Shown: positions 32,357 through 41,334, counted from the stretch's first letter. The stretch is 64,000 nt of DNA from Oenococcus kitaharae (GCF_025758695.1 NZ_JANJQP010000002.1:496001-560000), one strand, 5' to 3'. Notes: a model not told the origin generated them from the sequence alone. Numbers and translations: made by a program.

Positions 32357-32971
32357 ATGACAGATAAAAACGAACAATATTTTACAGCTGAACCTAGTTC
32401 CCAACATGATTATCAGGAAATTTCCTTTGATTTCTCAGGCAAGACCTTTTTTTTCAAAACAGATGCCGGCGTTTTTTCGAAAAATCGCATTGATTACGGT
32501 ACGCGGGTACTGCTGGATTGTGTAGCCGATCATTATTCGGAAATACGATCGGGGTTTATCTTAGATTTGGGCTGCGGTTACGGCGTTGTTGGTGTTGCGC
32601 TGAAATCGCTGGATCCAAGGCGCGAGTTGACCATGACAGATATTAATCTGCGCTCATTGGCGCTGGCAAAAGAGAATTTACAGCGAAATCAGTTGGATGC
32701 TGAAGTGCTGCAATCAAATATTTATGATGGCCTGAATGGCGAGTTTGCAGCCATCGTCGTCAATCCGCCTATTCGTGCCGGCAAACAAGTCGTCACGAAA
32801 ATGCTGACAGAGGCTAGGAAACATTTGTCTTCCGGCGGTATGATTTTTGCTGTTTTGCAAAAAAAGCAGGGCGCGCCTTCAGCTGAAAAAAATTTGATGG
32901 CCGCCTTTGGCAATGTTGAAATCTTAAAACGCGATAAGGGATACTATGTCTTACGATCAACCAAGCAATGA
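32357..32971 (+). CDS. rsmC: RsmC-like 16S rRNA guanine-N2 methyltransferase
   Basis: The 204-residue class I methyltransferase has the SAM motif LDLGCGYGVVGVALKS near residue 65, the acidic post-II loop TMTDINLRSLALA, and the catalytic NPPIRAGK motif of N2-guanine methyltransferases. Members of this short family (YbxB in B. subtilis) sit after rplL, as here, and are annotated as 16S m2G1207 enzymes by analogy. The gene overlaps tadA by 26 bp. rpoB, which follows ybxB in Bacillus, is not in the window. Confidence 0.85.
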   Translation: MTDKNEQYFTAEPSSQHDYQEISFDFSGKTFFFKTDAGVFSKNRIDYGTRVLLDCVADHYSEIRSGFILDLGCGYGVVGVALKSLDPRRELTMTDINLRSLALAKENLQRNQLDAEVLQSNIYDGLNGEFAAIVVNPPIRAGKQVVTKMLTEARKHLSSGGMIFAVLQKKQGAPSAEKNLMAAFGNVEILKRDKGYYVLRSTKQ

Positions 32972-33413
32972 ATATTTCATGCAGCAGGCTTTAAACGAAG
33001 CCAAACAGGCTTTTTTGGAAGGCGAGGTGCCAATCGGTGCAGTCCTAGTTAAGGATGGCCAACTGCTTGTTTCTGATCATAATCGCAAAGAACAGTTAGG
33101 CAGTGCGACGGCTCATGCAGAAAAGCTCGTGATTGAGCGTGCAAATAAGCTGGTTGGTAATTGGCGGTTGACCGGCTGTCAGCTGTTTGTCACGATTGAA
33201 CCTTGTGTGATGTGTTGCGGTGCCATTATTCAAAGCCGTTTGCCGGAACTTTTTTACGGCGCCAAAGACCCTAAATTTGGTGCCGTGGCCTCTTTGTATC
33301 GCGTCTTAGAGGATAGCCGAGCTAATCATTTTGTCAGTGTCCAAGGCGGTCTGATGGCTGATGAGGCGGCTTCTTTAATGCAGGATTTTTTTAGAAAACT
33401 TCGTGAAAACTGA
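32946..33413 (+). CDS. tadA: tRNA-specific adenosine deaminase
   Basis: The 155-residue zinc deaminase has EVPIGAVLV, the proton-shuttling TAHAEKLVI (HAE) and zinc-binding Cys pair in EPCVMCCGAI. It converts A34 to inosine in tRNA-Arg(ACG), needed to read CGU/CGC/CGA. ATG 32946 lies inside the end of rsmC, with GATAAGG just upstream, so translation is coupled. In related lactic acid bacteria tadA precedes the SRP RNA gene and dnaX; here two unrelated genes intervene. Confidence 0.94.
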   Translation: MSYDQPSNEYFMQQALNEAKQAFLEGEVPIGAVLVKDGQLLVSDHNRKEQLGSATAHAEKLVIERANKLVGNWRLTGCQLFVTIEPCVMCCGAIIQSRLPELFYGAKDPKFGAVASLYRVLEDSRANHFVSVQGGLMADEAASLMQDFFRKLREN

Positions 33414-33477
33414 TTTTTTTACAAATATCGCATCTAACTAACTCTTGGATAGATATACAATGATCACAGAAAAGCGC

Positions 33478-33514
33478 AAGCCTGTTTTGGCCGTCAAATG
33501 ATAATTAATGCAAA
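33478..33514 (+). other. Hairpin in leader of the P-type ATPase gene
   Basis: AGCCTGTTT pairs with AAACAGGCT across a ~19-nt loop, between a TATACAAT-like element near 33454 and the GAGG Shine-Dalgarno sequence. It does not match the yybP-ykoY manganese riboswitch. It may be a regulatory stem or only a stable leader. Confidence 0.4.
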
Positions 33515-33547
33515 CAGGCTGGTGTTGGATGTTATCGAGGCAAATAT

Positions 33548-36298
33548 ATGGACGATGAGCAATTAGCCCGGACTGAATTAGACGAGCTTTACCGCAAATT
33601 TTCTTCAAGCAGCCAAGGGTTGTCGACTGCACAGGCAGCTTCGCAGTTAAAGTTATCCGGTCCGAATATTATCAGCAAAGCTCGCGGCGAGTCTCAATTG
33701 AAGGCTTTTTTTAAATCATTTTCAAGCATGATGGCTGTTTTGCTTTGGGTGTCTGGTGTGATTGCAATCTTTGCCGGCATGAGCGAACTGGGCGTCGCGA
33801 TCTGGACTGTCAATGTGATTAACGGCCTCTTCTCTTTTTGGCAGGAGTTTGCTGCAAAAAAAGCGACCGATTCTTTGATGAAACTGCTGCCAACGTATGC
33901 ACATGTTTATCGGGATGGCAAACTGCAGCAGATTGATGCCACACAACTGGTTCCTGGCGATATTTTTTCGGTTCAGGCCGGCAATTCTGTTTCTGCTGAT
34001 GCACGGATCATTGAATCAGACGAACTGGAGGTTGATGAATCAGCCTTAACTGGCGAATCCCTGCTTGTCAGCAAATCTTCTGCCTTTGCAAAGGGAGCCG
34101 GTAAATTTGCATATAGTAATCTGGTTTATGCTGGTACGACTGTTGCCAGCGGCAGCGGGCTGGCAATTGCTTTAGCGACCGGTATGAAGACGGAGTTTGG
34201 CCAGATTGCCCGTTTGACCCAATCCACTAAACAAGTCGATTCACCGCTTCATTTGGAACTCAATCGCCTGACTCGACAATTATCAATTATTGCGGTCTCA
34301 ATTGGGACCCTGTTTTTTCTTGCCGCTGTTTTCTTTGTGAAAAATCCAATCGCCAAATCCTTCATTTTTGCTCTAGGCATGATCGTCGCATTTATTCCGG
34401 AAGGGCTTTTGCCGACTGTGACCCTGTCTTTAGCACAAGCCGTCCAACGTATGGCACGCAAAAATGCGTTGGTTAAAAATCTCAATTCTGTCGAGACTTT
34501 AGGCGAAACGACTGTGATTGCCACCGATAAGACGGGTACGCTGACGCAGAACCAAATGACGATTAACCATGTTTGGACTAAAGAATCCGAGTATGAGGTG
34601 ACTGGGGAAGGCTATGTGAAAAATGGCCAGATTCGCGAAAAAAACAAACCAATTCATTTAGACAGGCATCCGACCCTAAAACAATTGATCACGATTGCCA
34701 GCCTCGATAACGACACTGAGGTACAGCCGGCCAAATCCTTAAAGGACCGCCCGAAAATCATTGGCACACCAACTGAGGCGTCTCTGGTTATCCTGGCGCA
34801 AAAATCAGGTATCGATTTAGCCACTTTGAAACAAACTTTACCGCGAATTCATGAACTGACCTTTGATTCCAGACGCCAGCGTATGTCAACCATTCATCAA
34901 GCCGGCGACGGCAAACGCCTTATTCTGACTAAAGGTGCTTTGGATTTTGTTTTGTCAGTGACAGACCGTATTTTGGATCACGGTGTTGAGCGTGCTATCA
35001 CTGATGATGACAAGACCGAAATTCTCGCAGCAAACCGGCGTTATGCTGGTGATGGCCTGCGTTCTTTAGCTTTTGCCTATCGCAGCTTTCAAGATGATAG
35101 CGACCCTAAGACTTATCATGTCAGCAATTGCGAGCAGCATCTGATCTTTGTTGGCCTGGCCGCTATGTCCGACCCGCCGCGACCGGAAATATATGAAGCT
35201 ATCCGCAAGGCACATGCAGCCGGTATCAAAATCATCATGGTGACTGGTGATTCTGAATTAACCGCCAAATCGATCGCAACAAGGATCGGCCTTGTCTCTG
35301 AATCAGCTCGTGTTGTGACAGGTGCAGAACTTTCCAAAATGACGACTGATCAGCTCACGGATGCGTTGGCAGGTGAGATTATTTTTGCTCGTGTAGCACC
35401 TGAACAAAAATATCAAATTGTCACAGCCTTGCAATCCATGGGGCATATTGTGGCGTCCACTGGTGATGGCGTCAACGATGCGCCAGCCCTAAAGAAGGCC
35501 AATATTGGTGTGGCAATGGGTGTAACAGGCACCGATGTGGCCAAGGATGCCGCCGATATGATTCTGACAGACGATAATTTTGCGTCCATCGTGGCTGCCA
35601 TTGAAGAAGGACGAGTTGTTTACGCAGATATCCAAAAGTTTTTGTTGTATATTTTAAATTCCAATTTGCCGGAAGCTGTTCCATCCGTGCTGTTTTTGCT
35701 CTCGGGAGGGACGATTCCGCTCTCTTTGACTGTTATGCAGATTTTAACGGTTGACTTAGGAACTGATATGCTGCCAGCCTTGGGACTGGGTGCTGAAAAA
35801 ATAGAAGCCGGCGTGATGGATCAGCCTCCACGGGATCGGCATGCTCATTTGCTGACGAAAAATCTTTTGCTAAAGGCATTTGCCTGGTATGGACTTTGGG
35901 GCTCAATCATCTCAACGGCTGCTTACTTCTTCGCCAACTGGACTTTTGGCTGGCCTGGCCAAGCTTTGGTATCGTCGGGAGGCGATTATCGAAAAGCCAC
36001 CACAATGACGCTAGCTGGGATCGTTTTCTTCCAAATTGCTGCAGCATTGAATGCCAGAACACAGCGAACGTCAGTCTTTAAAATCGGCGTTTTCTCAAAT
36101 TATCACATTGATTTTGGGATTTTATTTGAAATCCTGCTGCTGTTGTTGCTGATGTATGTGCCTTTCTTACAGAACCTGTTTCAGACCGGTCCGCTAAACA
36201 GCAATGAATGGCTGCTGTTAGTATGTATCCCGGTTCCAATGGTTCTGTTAGAAGAAGCTCGCAAGGCTTTGGTGAGAAAGTACCGGCACCCAAGCTGA
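33548..36298 (+). CDS. Cation-transporting P2-type ATPase
   Basis: The 916-residue protein has the N-terminal cytosolic tail, ~10 membrane helices, actuator motif LTGES, phosphorylation site DKTGTLTQNQM near residue 327, and TGDGVNDAPALKKA at the hinge. Helix 4 carries PEGLLPTVTLSLA, like the PEGLL motif of P2C (Na,K-type) pumps, whereas SERCA-like calcium pumps have PEGLP/PEALP. Sodium, potassium or another cation is therefore plausible, and calcium less so. It is likely monocistronic, with GAGG 8 bp before the ATG and a terminator at 36312. It lies between tadA and the dnaX cluster, where it is not usually found. Confidence 0.88.
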   Translation: MDDEQLARTELDELYRKFSSSSQGLSTAQAASQLKLSGPNIISKARGESQLKAFFKSFSSMMAVLLWVSGVIAIFAGMSELGVAIWTVNVINGLFSFWQEFAAKKATDSLMKLLPTYAHVYRDGKLQQIDATQLVPGDIFSVQAGNSVSADARIIESDELEVDESALTGESLLVSKSSAFAKGAGKFAYSNLVYAGTTVASGSGLAIALATGMKTEFGQIARLTQSTKQVDSPLHLELNRLTRQLSIIAVSIGTLFFLAAVFFVKNPIAKSFIFALGMIVAFIPEGLLPTVTLSLAQAVQRMARKNALVKNLNSVETLGETTVIATDKTGTLTQNQMTINHVWTKESEYEVTGEGYVKNGQIREKNKPIHLDRHPTLKQLITIASLDNDTEVQPAKSLKDRPKIIGTPTEASLVILAQKSGIDLATLKQTLPRIHELTFDSRRQRMSTIHQAGDGKRLILTKGALDFVLSVTDRILDHGVERAITDDDKTEILAANRRYAGDGLRSLAFAYRSFQDDSDPKTYHVSNCEQHLIFVGLAAMSDPPRPEIYEAIRKAHAAGIKIIMVTGDSELTAKSIATRIGLVSESARVVTGAELSKMTTDQLTDALAGEIIFARVAPEQKYQIVTALQSMGHIVASTGDGVNDAPALKKANIGVAMGVTGTDVAKDAADMILTDDNFASIVAAIEEGRVVYADIQKFLLYILNSNLPEAVPSVLFLLSGGTIPLSLTVMQILTVDLGTDMLPALGLGAEKIEAGVMDQPPRDRHAHLLTKNLLLKAFAWYGLWGSIISTAAYFFANWTFGWPGQALVSSGGDYRKATTMTLAGIVFFQIAAALNARTQRTSVFKIGVFSNYHIDFGILFEILLLLLLMYVPFLQNLFQTGPLNSNEWLLLVCIPVPMVLLEEARKALVRKYRHPS

Positions 36299-36311
36299 TT
36301 GAGATAATATT

Positions 36312-36333
36312 GACCGCCTCATGCGGTTTTTTT
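36312..36333 (+). terminator. Terminator after P-type ATPase gene
   Basis: ACCGC / GCGGT stem with a CTCAT loop, followed by T7. Confidence 0.82.
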
Positions 36334-36335
36334 AC

Positions 36336-36357
36336 TATACTTAGAGATAAATTATCT
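36336..36357 (+). promoter_or_regulatory. pepX -10 element and 13-bp palindrome
   Basis: TATACT (36336-36341) is followed by AGATAAATTATCT (36345-36357), a perfect inverted repeat covering the expected transcription start; it could be a repressor operator. Confidence 0.4.
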
Positions 36358-36376
36358 ACGATGAAGGGGTTTTATT

Positions 36377-38767
36377 TTGACTGAGCAATTCCGATATAAC
36401 GCATTTAGCGATTATTCATCTTTTAATCCGGCCGAGGAGCTTAAAAAGATTCATATGATTGACGACCAATTTGTCAAACAGTCGTTTTCGGTCAATCTGA
36501 AGCATTTTTTTGACCATCTGTTTCCTAATTGCCAGTCAAAACAGAGCTTGATAGAAGCTCAGGCCAATATCTTGATTGTCGATACTGTGCCGTTGGACCA
36601 ATTATGGCAAAATACGCTGACCGAACTCCCTGCTGAACAATTCTATGCGGCTATTTGCCAAATACTGGATTTTAATGCCGGGCTTGATTTTGAATTGACA
36701 GCCAGCAGAGACTTTTTAACAAAGAGCGGTCAGAAAATTCTGTCTGATGAGACAGTCGATACAGCTAATTTGGTGCAGTTTATGTTCAATGCTTTGAATT
36801 TGCGTTCAGCAAACGGTTTAAGCCTGATTGACAACCTGGTCAATGACGGTTATTTGCGAAAAGCTTGGCCGCAGGATCTGCCTTTGCCTTTGTTTTTCGC
36901 CGGTAAAACACTGGCCGTTGTCCCAAAATCTGATTTGATTAGTGAAGCTGTTTATGTTGATTCCCAATTAGATGGCGATCATGACGGCAAAAATGATTTA
37001 ATTCAGTTGGTTTTGACGCGGCCCAAACAGTCCGGTCCCGATTTAAAGGTACCGATTATTTTAACGGCCAGTCCCTATTATTACGGCACGAACGATATGG
37101 CCGAGGATGTTCATAACCCGGATGGTGACTTAGCAGTTAAAGACAATTTTGATTTTGCTGATCAACCAATTGCTGACGACCAAGTGCTTTTACCAGCCTT
37201 GACCGCTGATCAACAAAGCCAGTCAGCTGCTTTTCAACAGACTTTGAAAAGTGGCGCTGCCTCTTTTCCATTGAATGATTATTTTTTGGCCCGCGGTTAT
37301 GCGGTGGCTTATTATGCCGGCCCTGGCACACGCGGGTCAGACGGCCTGCGTTCTTCCGGCGGGCCCGATGAGACGATTGCTTGTTGTGCAGCCATCGAGT
37401 ATTTAAGTGGACACCGTCTAGCTTTTACAGATAAAACAGCTAGCCATAGTCTCCATGCCGACTGGTCTAATGGTTCGGTAGCCATGACTGGCCGCAGCTA
37501 TCTTGGAACTTTGGCAACAGCTTGTGCGACACGCAATCCAGCTGGGCTGAAGACCATTATCTCCGAATCGGCTATCTCTTCTTGGTATGACTACTACCGT
37601 GAGAACGGTCTGGTGGTCGCACCTGGCGGTTTTCAGGGCGAAGACGCTGATGTTTTAGCATTAGACACATTTTCGCGCTGGTTTGATGCTGCTGAAATGG
37701 CAAAAAGCAAGCAGATTTTTCAGGACAGTTTAGCAGAAATGAAGGTTGAAGAAGACCGTACAACGGGTAATTACACAGCTTTTTGGGACAAGCGCAATTA
37801 TCTAAAAGACGCAGGCAACATTAAAATTGATTGTTTATATACTCATGGATTGAACGATTGGAATGTTAAACCGATCAATGTTTTCAATATCCTAAAAAGT
37901 CTGAAGGGAACAGGGAACGCAGCAGCCAAAGTGATTCTTCACCAGGGCCGGCATATCAGCCCGCATGATATTCGTTCTTTGGATTACCTAGATATCTGTA
38001 ATCTATGGCTCAGCCATGAGCTTTATGGCCAAGATAATCAGGTTGAAAAAAGCTTGCCGGATGTCATGGTAGAAGATAATCTGGATCCGGAAATTTGGCA
38101 CAGCCAGCAGGATTGGGCTAAAAGTGAACGCCATCAATCTACTGTTTTGGCTGCATTGTCGAGTGCCAAGACAGCTGGCTATGATGATGATCTGGGCCAG
38201 ATTTATCGGGAAAACTATCACGATTACACAAGCTACGAAAAAGATTTCTATGCAGGTGATGCGCGTTTTGCCAAATCTACTGCTGTTTTTGATCTGCCAT
38301 CATTTGGCGAGGCAACGATTAATGGCCGCGTGCAGGTTGATTTGCGCATTCAGACAGATCGGACCGTTGGCCTGGTCACAGCAGCTTTAGTCGAATTAGA
38401 TGCTAAAGAACATGCTAGCCAAACAACTAAGGCAATCTTAAACCGTGGTTTTCAATTGAGTCTTGGCGACAGGCAAGTCCCTTTGCGTGATTTCTTCAAG
38501 CAATCAGTGAAGGCTCACTTGATCGCAAACGGTCATCTGAATCTGCAGAATCTGAAAGGGCCTGGGAAAATCAACCAACTAAAGCCCGATCGATATGTCC
38601 AGGCCGTTTTCTATTTGCAGCCGACTGTTTATCGTCTGACTGACCAGACCAAGCTGCGTTTATATATTTTTGGCAGTGATATGCAATACACGCTTCACCC
38701 CAAGACTGTTCAGCACTATCAGCTTAATTTGGAAAAAAGTCATGTGATTCTGCCCTTGAATTCATAG
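36377..38767 (+). CDS. pepX: Xaa-Pro dipeptidyl-peptidase
   Basis: The 796-residue protein is PepX, which removes Xaa-Pro dipeptides from casein-like and other Pro-rich peptides in the cytosol. The catalytic Ser is in GRSYLGTLATA (near residue 376), Asp in THGLNDWNV and His in HQGRHISPHD; a C-terminal beta-jelly-roll begins near residue 640. The start is TTG 36377, with AAGGGG 8 bp upstream and no suitable ATG nearby. A 13-bp palindrome overlaps the presumed transcription start. The gene separates the ATPase from the SRP RNA gene. Confidence 0.93.
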   Translation: MTEQFRYNAFSDYSSFNPAEELKKIHMIDDQFVKQSFSVNLKHFFDHLFPNCQSKQSLIEAQANILIVDTVPLDQLWQNTLTELPAEQFYAAICQILDFNAGLDFELTASRDFLTKSGQKILSDETVDTANLVQFMFNALNLRSANGLSLIDNLVNDGYLRKAWPQDLPLPLFFAGKTLAVVPKSDLISEAVYVDSQLDGDHDGKNDLIQLVLTRPKQSGPDLKVPIILTASPYYYGTNDMAEDVHNPDGDLAVKDNFDFADQPIADDQVLLPALTADQQSQSAAFQQTLKSGAASFPLNDYFLARGYAVAYYAGPGTRGSDGLRSSGGPDETIACCAAIEYLSGHRLAFTDKTASHSLHADWSNGSVAMTGRSYLGTLATACATRNPAGLKTIISESAISSWYDYYRENGLVVAPGGFQGEDADVLALDTFSRWFDAAEMAKSKQIFQDSLAEMKVEEDRTTGNYTAFWDKRNYLKDAGNIKIDCLYTHGLNDWNVKPINVFNILKSLKGTGNAAAKVILHQGRHISPHDIRSLDYLDICNLWLSHELYGQDNQVEKSLPDVMVEDNLDPEIWHSQQDWAKSERHQSTVLAALSSAKTAGYDDDLGQIYRENYHDYTSYEKDFYAGDARFAKSTAVFDLPSFGEATINGRVQVDLRIQTDRTVGLVTAALVELDAKEHASQTTKAILNRGFQLSLGDRQVPLRDFFKQSVKAHLIANGHLNLQNLKGPGKINQLKPDRYVQAVFYLQPTVYRLTDQTKLRLYIFGSDMQYTLHPKTVQHYQLNLEKSHVILPLNS

Positions 38768-38784
38768 TTCCAGTCAAAATCCGG

Positions 38785-38790
38785 TATAAT
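38785..38790 (+). promoter_or_regulatory. -10 element of the SRP RNA gene
   Basis: TATAAT, 7 nt before the first bases of the predicted SRP RNA. Confidence 0.6.
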
Positions 38791-38796
38791 GGAATA

Positions 38797-38876
38797 GCGG
38801 GCAAACGCCGCTAGTGAATCAGGTCAGGACAGGAATGTAGCAGCCTTAAACTAGTCAGGCGCTGTGCTCGTTTTTA
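38797..38876 (+). ncRNA. ffs: Bacterial small SRP (4.5S-type) RNA
   Basis: The conserved apical Ffh-binding loop is present as AGGTCAGGACAGGAATGTAG followed by CAGCC, and flanking bases CGGGCA...GCC pair with GGC...TGCTCG to close a single hairpin of about 75 nt. It is followed by a T-rich terminator. Location immediately upstream of dnaX is typical for Lactobacillales. The RNA works with Ffh and FtsY in targeting membrane proteins. Confidence 0.95.
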
Positions 38877-38885
38877 TTTCTGCAA

Positions 38886-38894
38886 TGTTAGAAT
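38886..38894 (+). promoter_or_regulatory. Extended -10 promoter of dnaX, leaderless type
   Basis: TGTTAGAAT ends 7 nt before the dnaX ATG at 38902. There is no Shine-Dalgarno sequence. Confidence 0.55.
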
Positions 38895-38901
38895 TTTATT
38901 A

Positions 38902-40725
38902 ATGTATAAAGCACTTTATCGACAATACCGGCCGCGCACTTTTAGTGATTTGGTCGGCCAAAAAGTAATCGCACAGACGCTGGAAAATGCGCTGAAAGAG
39001 AATAAAGTCGGGCATGCTTATCTGTTTGCCGGTCCTCGCGGCACTGGCAAGACTTCGGTGGCCAAGATTTTTGCGCGCGAAATTGAAGGAATTCCTTCTG
39101 ATAGCGACCAGGATACTTTTACAGATATTATCGAAATCGACGCGGCTTCCAATAATGGTGTTGACGAGATCCGCAATCTTCGCGATGCTGCCAATTACGC
39201 ACCGATTGAATATCCTTTTAAGATTTATATCATTGATGAAGTACATATGCTGTCGACCGGCGCTTTTAATGCACTCTTGAAGACAATCGAGGAGCCGCCG
39301 GCGCAAGTTAAATTTATTTTGGCAACAACCGAGCCTCAGAAAATACCAGCAACGATTCTCAGCCGTGTACAGCGTTTTGATTTTCGGCGTATCAGTGTTG
39401 AAGATATCGTTGCCCGTTTGCAGTACGTCTTGGATGATCAAAAAATTGCCTACGATCCTGAGGCCTTGACTGTAATTGCAAACGCTTCTGACGGCGGGCT
39501 GCGGGATGCTTTGTCAATTCTTGATCAGGCTGTTGCTGTTTCGACGACCGGCCGAATCGAATTGTCAGATGCTTTTGAAATTACAGGGAGCAGCCGAATC
39601 GATGATCAGCTGGGTTTCCTTGGCCACCTGCTCAATAAACAGACTGACCAGGCTTTTGAAGACCTGCACCGTTTGCTGCTTGACGGCAAAGACCCTGTTC
39701 GTTTTGCTGAAGATCTGCTGGTTCTATTAAAAAATCTCATGCTGGTCAAAATTGCGCCTGAGTTGGTCAAGGAAACCGATAGCCAGAAGATTCAGGCATT
39801 TTCGGCCGGTTATCATAATGCTGTTTTCCAACAAGTCATTGATTTGGTTGCTGACAGCTTAGCAAAAATGAAACAAACGACTCGACCAGAGCTCTACTTA
39901 GAGATTTTGGCTGTCAAAATTGTTTCACAGCAAAGCGAGTTGCAGCCTAAACAGGATGCCATCGCTGATCAGGTTCCAGTTGACTCGGCTGCTGATGCCG
40001 CTGAACCAAGTGAACAAGCAGCAGATAATACTCCAGTGGCCCAACAATTAGACAATGCTCATGGCAATTCAAGCAGCGAAGCTGACGAAGATAGTCAGCC
40101 CGCGCAGCCTGTAGATCAGCCGCGAACTGTCGAACAACAGATTCCGACAAAAAAAGTACTAACAAGTTCAACGCCGGTTAGTACCGATAGTGCAGCGGCT
40201 TGGCACGTGATGGCCGAAGCTGTTAAAGAAGAGCTGCGTGCAGTTCAAGACGCTTGGCCTGATATTCAAGCCGATTTTGATCCGGCAGTCCTGATGTTGG
40301 CCGAAAATGCTGAACCGGTCGCGGCCAGCCGAACTGCCTTGATTTTTGCCTTTAACCATCCTGAATTGGCTGATGCGGCAGCTGAGACAGCTGATTTTGT
40401 TGGCAAACTAGCAGAAAGCCTATCAGATTTATTAGGAGTCGATTACCAGCTCGTTTTTATCAGCGATACCGCTTGGATGACTTTAAAAAAGAATTATATT
40501 GCCAAACTGCATGGTGCTGATATTGATCCGCCGATGCCGGTACCTGAGTTAAAAAAAAACGAAGCAGATAGCCAAGCCGCTTTAAGCCAAAGCCCACAAC
40601 TGCAACCGGATATTCCTGAAAAATCTAGTGAAGCTGTGCCTGAAGAAGCTGGTGACAATGCCGATGTGGTTGAAAAGGCAGAAAAGTTATTTGGAAATAT
40701 TGTCAAAGTGAAGGGTGAGAAATAA
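38902..40725 (+). CDS. dnaX: DNA polymerase III subunits gamma/tau
   Basis: The 607-residue clamp-loader ATPase has Walker A GPRGTGKTS near residue 45, IIDEVHMLS, sensor-1 ATTEPQK, SRVQRFDFR and DGGLRDALSILDQ. Domain III continues to ~360, a Gln/Ala/Asp-rich linker spans ~350-430, and the C-terminal domain ends AEKLFGNIVKVKGEK. The four-Cys zinc module seen in most DnaX proteins between the P-loop and the DEVH box is missing: that segment reads EIEGIPSDSDQDTFTDIIEIDAASNN, with no Cys. A run of nine A residues (40551-40559, codons ~550-553) lies before the tail; slippage by one base either way meets a stop within about ten codons. yaaK is missing between dnaX and recR. Confidence 0.95.
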   Translation: MYKALYRQYRPRTFSDLVGQKVIAQTLENALKENKVGHAYLFAGPRGTGKTSVAKIFAREIEGIPSDSDQDTFTDIIEIDAASNNGVDEIRNLRDAANYAPIEYPFKIYIIDEVHMLSTGAFNALLKTIEEPPAQVKFILATTEPQKIPATILSRVQRFDFRRISVEDIVARLQYVLDDQKIAYDPEALTVIANASDGGLRDALSILDQAVAVSTTGRIELSDAFEITGSSRIDDQLGFLGHLLNKQTDQAFEDLHRLLLDGKDPVRFAEDLLVLLKNLMLVKIAPELVKETDSQKIQAFSAGYHNAVFQQVIDLVADSLAKMKQTTRPELYLEILAVKIVSQQSELQPKQDAIADQVPVDSAADAAEPSEQAADNTPVAQQLDNAHGNSSSEADEDSQPAQPVDQPRTVEQQIPTKKVLTSSTPVSTDSAAAWHVMAEAVKEELRAVQDAWPDIQADFDPAVLMLAENAEPVAASRTALIFAFNHPELADAAAETADFVGKLAESLSDLLGVDYQLVFISDTAWMTLKKNYIAKLHGADIDPPMPVPELKKNEADSQAALSQSPQLQPDIPEKSSEAVPEEAGDNADVVEKAEKLFGNIVKVKGEK

Positions 40726-40728
40726 TTT

Positions 40729-41334
40729 ATGCAGTATCCTGATGCGATTGCAAAATTGATTGAATCATATAGCAAGTTGCCGGGTATCGGCAGAAAGACA
40801 GCCACTCGGCTGGCTTTTTATACCTTAGGCATGTCAGAAGAAGATGTGAGCAATTTTTCAGAAAGTTTAAAAGCCAGCAAATCAGATCTGACTTTTTGTC
40901 AAGTATGCGGCTTTATCACGTCAAAAAGTGATAATCCTTGTGTGATTTGCAGCGATCCTTCTCGCGATCAAAGTAAAATTTTTGTTGTTGAAGACAGCCA
41001 AGATGAGATGGCTATTGAAAGCACACACGATTATCACGGTCTTTATCACGTACTGAACGGCGTTTTGTCGCCAATGGCAGGGCGCGGACCAGAGGACATT
41101 AATGTGAGCAGTTTGATCACCCGCCTGTCCGATCACCCAGAGGTCAAAGAGGTGATTATCGGATTGAACGCATCCACAGAAGGAGAGGCGACGACTTTGT
41201 ACCTGGGTCGTCTTATCAAGCCGGCTGGGATCAAAGTAACGCGTCTGGCGTTAGGATTATCAATGGGAACAAATGTTAACTACGCCGACCAGCTGACATT
41301 GACGCAAGCTGTTAATGGGAGGACAGAAATATGA
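40729..41334 (+). CDS. recR: Recombination mediator RecR
   Basis: The 201-residue protein has the N-terminal helix-hairpin-helix [15 protein letters not shown], a four-Cys zinc finger (CQVCGFITS and CVIC), and a Toprim domain with [12 protein letters not shown]. RecR works with RecO and RecF to load RecA at gaps. It starts 3 bp after the dnaX stop with GGGTGAG upstream and overlaps the next gene by 4 bp. The usual intervening ybaB/ebfC-type gene (yaaK) is absent. Confidence 0.95.
   Translation: MQYPDAIAKLIESYSKLPGIGRKTATRLAFYTLGMSEEDVSNFSESLKASKSDLTFCQVCGFITSKSDNPCVICSDPSRDQSKIFVVEDSQDEMAIESTHDYHGLYHVLNGVLSPMAGRGPEDINVSSLITRLSDHPEVKEVIIGLNASTEGEATTLYLGRLIKPAGIKVTRLALGLSMGTNVNYADQLTLTQAVNGRTEI

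Noticed and set aside
33414-33547. yybP-ykoY manganese riboswitch before the P-type ATPase gene
   Set aside because: The conserved strings of that riboswitch are missing; only a simple stem is seen.
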